Assembly: GCA_001723855.1 (NCBI GenBank)
Contig: MCBC01000086.1
Coordinates: forward strand, 1-5,929
DNA length: 5,929 nt
Reading direction: 5' to 3'
Source of the DNA: Candidatus Altarchaeales archaeon WOR_SM1_86-2
Lineage (GTDB): Archaea; Altiarchaeota; Altiarchaeia; IMC4; MCBC01
Below are positions 1 to 5,929 of this stretch, in pieces (the stretch's first letter is position 1; each line of letters starts with the position of its first letter). A program made the translations under genes and the position numbers. The notes under the pieces are model-generated. The model was not told where the DNA came from, did no database searches, and saw nothing but the letters and a program-made list of their open reading frames with translations.

Positions 1-1715
1 TTCTCTGTAATAATCTCAATTCTTCCCCCATAAGGTGTAAAGTCTACCGCATTGGATAGGAGATTTAGAATGACCTGTTTCATCTTCTCGGAATCCATCC
101 ACACCTGGGTAATATCGGAATTAAATTTACATACTATCTCTATCTTTTTCGCATTACTCTGTGGCGAAACAAGGAGAATCATTTTATCAATCAGGCCATG
201 AAGATCATTCAACTCAAACCGTGGTTCTCGTGTATTCACAAGATCAAGGAGTTCCGTAATTAAATTATTCACCCTGGATGTCTCTTCTATTGCAATTTTA
301 TAAAAATTGTTCCGGAACTCTTCATCGTTATACTTTCGCGGTAACATCTGGATAAAAGTTCCAATGGCCGTCATTGGGTTCTTGATCTCGTGGGCCAGTC
401 TCGCGGCAAGATTGCCTAAAAAGGAGAACTTTTCAGCCCTGCTTAAAAGGTCGTGGGATTTCTTAAGCTCCAGCATCTGTTCTTTTAGTGTTTTGTATAA
501 CCTTGCATTCTCTATTGCTATAGCAATCTGGGGTGAAAAAATTTCAAGTGTCTCACGGGTCTCCTTCGGAACTCCCTTACCATGAACAGCATCTGTAGCA
601 ATAACTCCAATTACCTTAGATCTGGTTATCAATGGGACTACATAAACCGATGCCGGCTGTCCATAGGTCAAAATAACATTGTCCTTTCTCAGGCCCGAAC
701 TTTCCACCTCAGGAACATACTCTGACCGACCTGTATTAGTGACCCGTGCCAGGATATTACTTAGGCGATCGAGAGGAACCCTGTAATCTTTCACCTCCTC
801 CGGTACTTCACCATCAAAGCCTGCTCCGTGAATATATTCAAGACACCTATCCTCTTCGTTTACCAGCATGATTATGGCTCGATTAATCTGACAGACATTG
901 GATAGTATGTTCATAATCACGCTCAATAATTGGTCTAGATCTAGCAAAGAGAGAATTGCCTTTCCTGTCTCCTGTATTGCCAAGAGTTGTTTTATTCTTT
1001 GGTTTAATTCTTTGTTTAGCTGGTTTACCTCCTCGTATTTTTTTTCGATAATCCTCTTATCCCCTTCCATTTCCCTAATTGTCTCTGAAATCACGGATTT
1101 AGAGGTGTAAAATCTCGAAAATATCTCATGTAATAGATTCCCGGTAGGCCATTTCAAATGGTATTCACAGTATGGGGCACCTTCAAAGTAACAACTTTTC
1201 TCTTTGAGGGTAAGAGGTCTCCCTCCCCAGATGAGTGGCATAAAAGTATAAGCGCCTTGATTATACAGACATATATCTTTTGTTACATTCATTTGGGGAT
1301 CCCAATATAATCTAACAATGGCTTCGTTTCGAGTTATTTCCACCAGTTCTACCTTTTTGTTTCTGTTATATTTGTCATTTACTTTTTGAAGGTTTTTAAG
1401 ACCTTTTTTAATTGACCAAAATGCCTTGATTATTATGCTTTGGACATAACCAAGAGAGTAATTTTCAACAGCATGTTTGGCGATCTTATAGGCAACGATC
1501 TCGTCATGAAGAATCAATTTGGCTCTTTCCATTAATTTGGAAAGCACGGTACACGAAATCCAATTATTGGGATCCCTCAAAAAGATTTCGGGATCTGGGA
1601 GGGCATCAATCTCAGGGTCGAGGTTGCTTAAGAGGCCAGAACAGTCGTTATTATTATATTCCTTAAAATAATCAAGGATAGCCCTAGAGTTTGTGCAGCT
1701 TATTTCCTTTTCCAC
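1..1715 (-). CDS. Soluble sensor histidine kinase with V4R/XylR_N-like sensor, GAF and HisKA domains (C-terminus cut by window edge)
   Basis: This frame is open from a GTG at 1715 to the window edge, giving 571 visible codons. The GTG is preceded by AAAGG at 6 nt, and an in-frame TAA lies three codons upstream, so no earlier start is possible. Residues ~1-190 form a globular domain ending in a Cys-Tyr-Phe-Glu-Gly-Ala-Pro-Tyr-Cys motif (C175, C183) followed by EYHLKW, the pattern of V4R/XylR_N-type ligand-binding domains (assigned from memory of the family). Residues ~205-245 are a charged, coiled-coil-like linker. Residues ~251-405 are a GAF domain ending in the usual IAIENARLY helix. The dimerisation/phosphoacceptor box is AHEIKNPMTAIGTF with His442, the class that typically partners sigma-54 response regulators. 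The N-box of the ATPase domain (QVILNLLSNAVDF, N555) is present; the G boxes lie outside the window. I see no membrane segments, so it is probably cytoplasmic. It follows the radical SAM gene by 25 nt, and the likely partner is the divergent regulator at 5100. Confidence 0.93.
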   Translation of the reverse strand, partial: MEKEISCTNSRAILDYFKEYNNNDCSGLLSNLDPEIDALPDPEIFLRDPNNWISCTVLSKLMERAKLILHDEIVAYKIAKHAVENYSLGYVQSIIIKAFWSIKKGLKNLQKVNDKYNRNKKVELVEITRNEAIVRLYWDPQMNVTKDICLYNQGAYTFMPLIWGGRPLTLKEKSCYFEGAPYCEYHLKWPTGNLLHEIFSRFYTSKSVISETIREMEGDKRIIEKKYEEVNQLNKELNQRIKQLLAIQETGKAILSLLDLDQLLSVIMNILSNVCQINRAIIMLVNEEDRCLEYIHGAGFDGEVPEEVKDYRVPLDRLSNILARVTNTGRSEYVPEVESSGLRKDNVILTYGQPASVYVVPLITRSKVIGVIATDAVHGKGVPKETRETLEIFSPQIAIAIENARLYKTLKEQMLELKKSHDLLSRAEKFSFLGNLAARLAHEIKNPMTAIGTFIQMLPRKYNDEEFRNNFYKIAIEETSRVNNLITELLDLVNTREPRFELNDLHGLIDKMILLVSPQSNAKKIEIVCKFNSDITQVWMDSEKMKQVILNLLSNAVDFTPYGGRIEIITE

Positions 1716-1740
1716 TGAAAACCTTTACAATTATTAAGGC

Positions 1741-3279
1741 TTAAAATGTTAAATCACGTGTACTTCTTTGACTTGACATCAATTTTTTGTACTTTATGGC
1801 TAGGATTGGCACCAATTCCCTGAAAGTCAAAAGGCTTTCTCCTTGTGCATTCACTATCTCCCTATTATTATCCCTGAAACATGAGCCAGGAATAATATCA
1901 TCCTTTAAAGCTTTGCTTGGGAGCCGAAAGAAAGGCATCATATTCAAGAAGGCTGTCTGTATTTTAGGTGTGTTATTGAATAAATTAAAGATTTCTTCCA
2001 TATAAGCGAGAGTGGTTTCAAAGTTTAGATTTTTAGATGGCTGCCTGACAATATTCTGACCAAAAACACCGTCATCATCAAAAACAAGATCAGGTAGGGA
2101 CAAGGCAAGGTCATAAATTTTTGTTTTAGGATATACATGACATTCTCCGATCTTAAAAACATGTCCTCCAGGTCCACTGTTTTCTGATAGTCTTTTAGCA
2201 AAAACAAGACTTTCTTCAAGGTCTTTCTCTGTGTCTCCCGGATATCCGGCAATCATGAAGATAATTAATGGGATTTCATATTTTACGGCTTCCTTGAATA
2301 TAGTAAGGGTATTAGAGATATAGTGTTGATAATGAGCTCTATCTCTCACCTTATTCATCCGCTTTAATGTATTATAACTTGCCGATTCGAACCCAAGAGC
2401 CAACATGCCTATTACATCCGCAATCTGAGGTATCAGGGACGGATTCAGAGTATCACAGCGGGTTTCAAAATTGACTTTAATACCCAATGATCGAAGAAAG
2501 GGAAAGAAATCAAAAGATTTAAAGAGCGCATCACTTACCAACAGGGTGTGAGTATTGCTTTGGTTTAACAGATTAATCAGGTCTTTGCGGATAATCTCTG
2601 GGGGAACCTCTTTTCTGACAGGTCGTATATATTCTTCCATGCAGAAATTGCAATGATAGGGGCATCCACGGCTGAAAGCATAAGGTAGAATATCATATGC
2701 CCTGGGGTACTTTATTAATTCCAGATTGAGAAGGGTCTTTTTCTTAAGATCAAAGCGCACACCTTGTTTGGTTACATGAACGTGCTCATCTTTCTTCCAT
2801 GCCAGGTTCGGGATATCCTTATTTATTGGGCTTTCGCCCCTTTCCAAAAGCTCGATTATCTTAAGTGCAGGTATTTCACCTTCGCCGATCACGATCAAAT
2901 CTACCGCCGATGTTCTGGAAAATATCTCCTCATAGTAGATAGTGGGGAAATAACCTCCTAGAAAGACAAAAACGTTGGGGTCATACTGCTTGATAAGCTC
3001 ACATAAATGGATTGTCTCTTCTGCCTGGGAGATAGCTGTACAGGAGATGCCAATACCCTTTGGTTTTAGTTCAGATATATCCTTTAGAAGTTTTTGGTAT
3101 ATTTGATCTTTTCCTTCCTGGGTAAGAGGTAACCCATAATCCACAGATATAGAAATAATCTCAACCTCTACTTTGGGAATGTTGTATTTAACAAAGCTAG
3201 CTATTTCCATAATGGATAGTGGGTATGCGGGGACGTACATTCCTGTATTTTTAGAAATCGGTTCAATAAATAAGATCAT
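1741..3279 (-). CDS. B12-binding domain radical SAM protein, reaction unknown
   Basis: A 512-residue protein starting at an ATG with GAGGAG 8 nt upstream. Residues ~1-150 have the Rossmann-like cobalamin-binding layout, including GIGISCTAIS (~75-84), FLGGYFP (~106-112) and VDLIVIGEGE (~126-135). The cobalamin-ligating DxHxxG motif is absent, as is common among B12-dependent radical SAM enzymes. The [4Fe-4S] ligands are a canonical CxxxCxxC within SRGCPYHCNFC (C206, C210, C213). Further radical SAM core motifs are LALGFESASYNTLKRMNK (~293-310) and FMIAGYPGDTEKDLEES (~341-357). The ~120-residue C-terminal part is not one I can name. Family members carry out methylations, ring contractions and cyclisations in lipid, pigment and natural-product pathways. 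The gene sits between an acyltransferase and a sensor kinase, which suggests a regulated modification of a lipid-like substrate, but this is inference. Length is normal and no frameshift is seen. Confidence 0.93.
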   Translation of the reverse strand: MILFIEPISKNTGMYVPAYPLSIMEIASFVKYNIPKVEVEIISISVDYGLPLTQEGKDQIYQKLLKDISELKPKGIGISCTAISQAEETIHLCELIKQYDPNVFVFLGGYFPTIYYEEIFSRTSAVDLIVIGEGEIPALKIIELLERGESPINKDIPNLAWKKDEHVHVTKQGVRFDLKKKTLLNLELIKYPRAYDILPYAFSRGCPYHCNFCMEEYIRPVRKEVPPEIIRKDLINLLNQSNTHTLLVSDALFKSFDFFPFLRSLGIKVNFETRCDTLNPSLIPQIADVIGMLALGFESASYNTLKRMNKVRDRAHYQHYISNTLTIFKEAVKYEIPLIIFMIAGYPGDTEKDLEESLVFAKRLSENSGPGGHVFKIGECHVYPKTKIYDLALSLPDLVFDDDGVFGQNIVRQPSKNLNFETTLAYMEEIFNLFNNTPKIQTAFLNMMPFFRLPSKALKDDIIPGSCFRDNNREIVNAQGESLLTFRELVPILAIKYKKLMSSQRSTRDLTF

Positions 3280-3287
3280 AAAGTAAG

Positions 3288-3293
3288 CTCCTC
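3288..3293 (-). promoter_or_regulatory. Ribosome binding site of the radical SAM gene
   Basis: GAGGAG on the minus strand lies 8 nt before the ATG at 3279 and supports that start. Confidence 0.7.
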
Positions 3294-3381
3294 ATTTCAT
3301 TGAGGCTGGATTGTTTTGCAAAAACCCAAATAAAGTTTAGTGAGGCCAGAAACTTAACATCGTATATATTTTTATACCTCC

Positions 3382-4362
3382 TCATGAAACCCTATCAAAC
3401 GCAGGTTTTAATAATGGTGAAGATCTTTTTCTCCTCGCCGGATTGCTCTTGGCTGTGCCTGCAACATTTATTACATAATATTCTTCCCATTGATACCACT
3501 GTTCTGGATTAGAGTAAATATATCGTTCAAGAAACTTTAATACAGTTTCCCCGACTGAAGAGGGTGCGATATCGTGGAGGATCTTTAACATATCTTCATA
3601 ACCATACATGATTAACTTGTATTTGTGTAGGTTGTATCTATGGATAACTCCGAAAACAATCTCAGCCCCTGTTCTTTTCTGAATAACATTTATTGTTCTA
3701 TCTAAAACTGTTTCTTTCCCCAAGAAAGATGTTTTCTCTCTTTCTGATGGTCTCCACTCTTCAAATTCGTCACATTCTGTTACAAGAATTCGATTTTCCC
3801 TCAATTCTTTGATGGCAACTCTGATAACATTTCCTGTATTCTCGGCATCAATCATTCTTATGTTATATTTCTTGGCCTGAGAATAGACCTTTTTTTTTAA
3901 CTGTTCGGTTTTGAACTTTGCAATCATAGAGATGGGAAAGTTCTTAATTGCAAGCAGAGTCGGTATATATTCAATCGCACCATAATGACCTGTAACAGTA
4001 ATAACACCATTCCCTTTCAATAGACTTGTATGTAATACCTTCAAATCTTCGCTCATAATATTTTGATTAAGAAACTTAGTTGCTTTTTTGGGCTCTTCAA
4101 ATGCAATGAACAGCTTTTCATAATAATGTGATAATATGCCATCGAATACCTTTTTTGTCATCCTCCTCATATTAGGCTGTTCTCTCTTAAATCCAATAAC
4201 TTCAAAGACAGCATTTTTAATACAATTCTTCTCTTTCTTATTGAAGTAGAAATATAATTTTCCAAGAAAAAAAATAAGGATTCTCGCTATATTCCAGCCA
4301 AAGATTAGATATAAAAAAATATTGAACCTCAACTGTAAAAATTTGCTTAAACTGATACGCAT
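3382..4362 (-). CDS. Membrane-anchored LpxL/HtrB-family (lysophospholipid) acyltransferase
   Basis: A 326-residue protein. The family transfers acyl chains from acyl-ACP or acyl-CoA to lipid A precursors or related glycolipids at the inner membrane. A hydrophobic N-terminal segment (residues ~12-40, with FLYLIFGWNIARILIFFLG) should anchor it. The catalytic HX4E/D signature is TGHYGAIEYIP with H126 and E131. Downstream family features are SFLGKETVLDRTINVIQKRTGAEIVFGVIHR (two pieces, ~212-242) and the C-terminal NPEQWYQWEEYY (~285-296), matching the P-x-QW-x-W ending of LpxL homologues. The usual Asp-Gln before the FxG block is replaced by ECDEFEEW. About 25 basic, low-complexity residues follow the core. 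An in-frame TAA two codons upstream of the ATG fixes the N-terminal limit; the SD is weak (GGA at 7 nt). It is probably the first well-supported gene of the minus-strand operon. The acceptor lipid cannot be told from sequence; it may not be lipid A. Confidence 0.88.
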   Translation of the reverse strand: MRISLSKFLQLRFNIFLYLIFGWNIARILIFFLGKLYFYFNKKEKNCIKNAVFEVIGFKREQPNMRRMTKKVFDGILSHYYEKLFIAFEEPKKATKFLNQNIMSEDLKVLHTSLLKGNGVITVTGHYGAIEYIPTLLAIKNFPISMIAKFKTEQLKKKVYSQAKKYNIRMIDAENTGNVIRVAIKELRENRILVTECDEFEEWRPSEREKTSFLGKETVLDRTINVIQKRTGAEIVFGVIHRYNLHKYKLIMYGYEDMLKILHDIAPSSVGETVLKFLERYIYSNPEQWYQWEEYYVINVAGTAKSNPARRKRSSPLLKPAFDRVS

Positions 4363-4483
4363 GAATTAGTCCAACTTCTTGAATTGGCTTTACTGTATCC
4401 TTCACTACAAAATTAAAGGTCTCAATATATATGCCAAACTCTGAAGTGTTTCCGCACTTAATAAACAAATCAAAATATATCAT
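4238..4483 (-). CDS. Possible small leader ORF overlapping the acyltransferase start, unrecognised
   Basis: An 81-residue reading frame beginning MIYFDLFIKCGNTSEFGIYI. AGGAAGG lies just upstream of its ATG, a better ribosome binding site than that of the acyltransferase. The first ~41 codons lie upstream of the acyltransferase and the remainder overlaps it in another frame. The non-overlapping part shows plausible codon use, but I recognise no domain. It may be a real small protein translationally coupled to the acyltransferase, a remnant of a longer gene, or chance. The acyltransferase N-terminus looks complete by itself, so a frameshifted extension is not needed to explain this ORF. Confidence 0.3.
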   Translation of the reverse strand: MIYFDLFIKCGNTSEFGIYIETFNFVVKDTVKPIQEVGLIHAYQFKQIFTVEVQYFFISNLWLEYSENPYFFSWKIIFLLQ

Positions 4484-4519
4484 ACTGCCTTCCTAATCAA
4501 GCGGTAAGAACCTTTCATG

Positions 4520-4533
4520 GCGGGAATTTCACC
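4520..4533 (-). promoter_or_regulatory. Weak candidate sigma-54 (-24/-12) promoter of the operon
   Basis: Minus-strand TGGTGAAATTCCCGC carries the GG-N10-GC spacing of sigma-54 promoters. The flanking bases fit poorly: TGA replaces CAC after the GG, and CC replaces TT before the GC. Transcription would begin near 4508, about 25 nt before the small ORF ATG and about 145 nt before the acyltransferase ATG. Its placement below the TGCAC dyads and the presence of a sigma-54 activator gene make it worth listing. A single GG-N10-GC match can easily arise by chance. Confidence 0.28.
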
Positions 4534-4627
4534 AATATATGGAATAGGGCAAAAGTACCGTTCCTTACAGATTCTATGAGAGTATTAACTCTAAATATAT
4601 AGAAATAGTTTGAGTTTGTACAAAACG

Positions 4628-4656
4628 GTGTGCACCTATGCACACTATATAGTGCA
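4628..4656. promoter_or_regulatory. Overlapping TGCAC/GTGCA dyads, operator or enhancer-like site
   Basis: GTGTGCACCTATGCACAC (4628-4645) is a perfect 7-bp inverted repeat with a 4-nt centre. It overlaps TGCACACTATATAGTGCA (4639-4656), which has 5-bp TGCAC/GTGCA arms around 8 nt and contains the perfect 12-bp palindrome CACTATATAGTG. The classical enterobacterial NtrC site is TGCAC-N7-GTGCA, so the second dyad is one base longer. The centres lie about 130-140 bp upstream of the candidate sigma-54 start near 4508, a typical enhancer distance. The regulator that binds here is inferred, not shown. Confidence 0.5.
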
Positions 4657-4723
4657 TATTAGCAAAAATACCTTTATAGGGCTGTAATTATTTGCATCTC
4701 CTGAGAAACTAGATATAGAAAAA

Positions 4724-4902
4724 AGCATGGAGATGTCTTTTTTTGTTATGCCCTCATAAATGCACAGGAGTGGCCCTGATAATCAGGATTTGAGAGGCGG
4801 AGATTATACTAGCATTGTCACGTTGCGATACATCCCGATTATCAGGGTCCAGCACGGGACCTTATTTCAGGGGCATAACACAAAAAAAGACATCACCATG
4901 CT
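4724..4902. repeat. 179-bp long-armed imperfect inverted repeat, MITE-like or structured-RNA element
   Basis: The left arm (4724-4753) and right arm (4870-4902) are near-perfect reverse complements. They share AGCATGG, then GATGTC, seven T residues, G and TTATGCCC, with one mismatch and a 2-nt bulge. After about 20 poorly matched bases per side, a second stem pairs CCCTGATAATCAGG (4774-4787) with the complement of CCCGATTATCAGGG (4834-4847), 12 of 14 matching. The central ~46 nt (4788-4833) appear unpaired. Length, arms and non-coding interior fit a small non-autonomous transposable element or a long hairpin RNA. I see no target-site duplication: the left flank ends in AGAAAAA and the right flank begins CAATGTA. 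Confidence 0.75.
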
Positions 4903-4927
4903 CAATGTAAAGTTTCTTTCATATATA

Positions 4928-4950
4928 ACCCTGAAGCGTAGTGTCAGGGT
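4928..4950. repeat. Small hairpin ACCCTGA-N9-TCAGGGT
   Basis: A perfect 7-bp inverted repeat with a 9-nt loop, 25 bp beyond the long inverted repeat. It reuses that element's CCCTGA/TCAGGG word. No T-run follows it, so it is not a typical intrinsic terminator. Confidence 0.5.
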
Positions 4951-4985
4951 CATTTGCTAAATTGAAACAATCTGAACTGAAAACC

Positions 4986-5015
4986 TTGACGCTTATGCAA
5001 TTCTATGTTCATATA
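4986..5015 (+). promoter_or_regulatory. Possible sigma-70 promoter of the response regulator gene
   Basis: TTGACG (4986-4991) matches five of six -35 consensus bases. CATATA (5010-5015) follows at an 18-nt spacing as a poor -10. An alternative -10, TATAAG (5063-5068), is closer to the gene but has only a weak -35. I saw no GG-N10-GC element on this strand just upstream of the gene. Confidence 0.3.
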
Positions 5016-5087
5016 GGAAGTTAATTTTATCACCCAAAACAGGCATCTTTGTGTATTCTCGTTATAAGATTTAACATAATTGAACAT

Positions 5088-5092
5088 GGGAG
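5088..5092 (+). promoter_or_regulatory. Ribosome binding site of the response regulator
   Basis: GGGAG lies 7 nt before the first of two tandem ATG codons (5100 and 5103) and favours the first. Confidence 0.6.
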
Positions 5093-5099
5093 CCGTTAA

Positions 5100-5929
5100 A
5101 TGATGGAAGTCGAAAAAAGAGCCACTATACTTGTTGTTGATGATGAGCGGGGGGTTCGTCAGTCCTTTTATATGGTGTTAAAAGACGAATTTGAGGTCCT
5201 CCTCTCTGAGACGGGGGCCGAGGCACTGGAGATCTTCTCAAAAAATCCAGTAGATATCATTTTGCTGGATATCTTGTTGCCTGATATTAACGGTATTGAC
5301 CTTATCGAGAGATTTAAGGATATAGACCCAAACACTGAAATCATTATGGTCACAGCGGTGAAAGAGGTTCAGACTGCCGTAAGGTCAATTAAACAGGGAG
5401 CATATGAATACATCATCAAACCGTTTAACGTTGATGAGGTAATCACCTTTATCCACCGTGCGTTAGAGAAACACAACCTCGTGAAAGAAGTTACCTATCT
5501 AAGAAATGAACTAGAAAGGGTCCAGCCCTTTGAAGAGATGGTGGGTAAAGATAAAAAAATGAAAAAAATCTTTGAACTGATCTCAACGATCTCTCAAGGC
5601 GATGGAACAGTCCTTATTCAAGGGGAGAGCGGAACGGGAAAGGAATTGGTTGCCAGAGCTATCCATCGCCTAAGCCCTCGAAAAAATCATCCCTTTGTAG
5701 TGATTAGCTGTGCCGCTATTCCTTCAACGCTAATGGAAAGTGAGATCTTTGGCCACGCCAAAGGGGCCTTCACAGGTGCTGTGCATACAGCAATAGGTAA
5801 GCTGGAAATCGCCCATAGAGGGACCGTCTTTCTTGATGATATTGACTCTCTCGATATCAATATGCAGGGCAAGCTCCTCAGGGTTATTCAAGAGAGGGAA
5901 TTTGAAAGATTGGGAAGCACACAAGTGAT
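5100..5929 (+). CDS. NtrC-family sigma-54 dependent response regulator (C-terminus cut by window edge)
   Basis: The frame stays open from ATG at 5100 to the window end, giving 276 visible residues. Residues ~7-122 form a receiver domain: acidic pair D14/D15 in ILVVDDE, phosphoacceptor D57 in IILLDILLPD, T85, and K107 in the KPF motif. A short linker leads to the AAA+ sigma-54 interaction domain from about residue 147. Its Walker A is GESGTGKE (175-182), and the sigma-54 contact loop is intact GAFTGA (222-227). Walker B reads TVFLDDID (242-249), with Asp in place of the usual Glu of the DE pair. The rest of the AAA+ domain and the expected HTH domain lie outside the window. When phosphorylated it should hydrolyse ATP to open sigma-54 promoters. 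It is divergent from the operon ending in a histidine kinase of the matching class, so it is the likely partner. TTG and GTG alternatives inside the receiver are not credible starts. Confidence 0.95.
   Translation, partial: MMEVEKRATILVVDDERGVRQSFYMVLKDEFEVLLSETGAEALEIFSKNPVDIILLDILLPDINGIDLIERFKDIDPNTEIIMVTAVKEVQTAVRSIKQGAYEYIIKPFNVDEVITFIHRALEKHNLVKEVTYLRNELERVQPFEEMVGKDKKMKKIFELISTISQGDGTVLIQGESGTGKELVARAIHRLSPRKNHPFVVISCAAIPSTLMESEIFGHAKGAFTGAVHTAIGKLEIAHRGTVFLDDIDSLDINMQGKLLRVIQEREFERLGSTQV

Larger units (their letters stand above)
4484..5099. other. Divergent intergenic regulatory region
   Basis: This 616-nt stretch separates the minus-strand operon from the plus-strand regulator. I find no convincing protein gene in it on either strand. 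It holds a weak GG-N10-GC element, overlapping TGCAC/GTGCA dyads, a 179-bp inverted-repeat element, a small CCCTGA hairpin and a possible sigma-70 promoter, each listed separately. Confidence 0.8.

Noticed and set aside
307..1110. Plus-strand frames of 92 and 70 codons opposite the kinase
   Set aside because: They are antisense to the GAF and HisKA coding region, which has clear motifs on the minus strand.
3290..3305. Hairpin CCTCA-N6-TGAGG overlapping the radical SAM ribosome binding site
   Set aside because: The stem is only 5 bp and does not extend, so control of translation or termination is not supported.
4694..4735. GCATCTCC pairing with GGAGATG across the left end of the inverted repeat as an attachment or target duplication
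   Set aside because: It is a 7-bp inverted, not direct, match over a 27-nt gap, so it is not a target-site duplication.
4760..4960. 66-codon plus-strand frame within and beyond the inverted-repeat element
   Set aside because: It crosses the loop and right arm of the repeat, has no protein-like composition or recognisable domain, and its start lies in the stem region.
1741..5929. Bacteriochlorophyll-type gene set, because the B12 radical SAM and V4R-like domains recall BchE and BchJ
   Set aside because: The resemblance is only at domain level, no other pigment gene is present, and the V4R-like region is part of a signalling kinase.

Overview
The window looks like chromosomal DNA from an AT-leaning Gram-negative bacterium, probably an anaerobe. 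It encodes an LpxL/HtrB-like acyltransferase, a cobalamin-dependent radical SAM protein, and a soluble sensor kinase with a sigma-54 type response regulator. This gene style is common in Desulfobacterota, Nitrospirota and anammox-type Planctomycetes. The phylum cannot be fixed from the sequence alone.

Layout: three genes lie on the minus strand and read toward position 1. They are a membrane-anchored acyltransferase (4362-3382), a B12-binding radical SAM protein (3279-1741) and a cytoplasmic sensor histidine kinase (1715 to beyond position 1, C-terminus cut off). The gaps are 102 and 25 nt, so they probably form one operon. A small ORF (4483-4238) with a good Shine-Dalgarno sequence may lead this operon, but it is uncertain. 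On the plus strand, divergently oriented, a sigma-54 dependent response regulator starts at 5100 and runs off the right edge. Its receiver domain and the first part of its AAA+ domain are visible.

The divergent intergenic region (4484-5099) has clear structure. It holds overlapping dyads built from TGCAC/GTGCA (4628-4656), a weak GG-N10-GC element (4520-4533, minus strand) at a suitable place for a sigma-54 promoter of the operon, a 179-bp long-armed imperfect inverted repeat (4724-4902) that resembles a MITE or structured-RNA element, a small hairpin reusing the same CCCTGA word (4928-4950), and a possible sigma-70 promoter for the regulator.

Working model (inference): the kinase senses a small molecule or redox signal through an N-terminal V4R/XylR_N-like domain and a GAF domain, then phosphorylates the divergent regulator. 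The regulator binds the TGCAC dyads and activates the operon, whose two enzymes could modify a membrane lipid or another hydrophobic product. The kinase-regulator pairing is well supported by kinase class and context. The lipid substrate and the radical SAM reaction are unknown.
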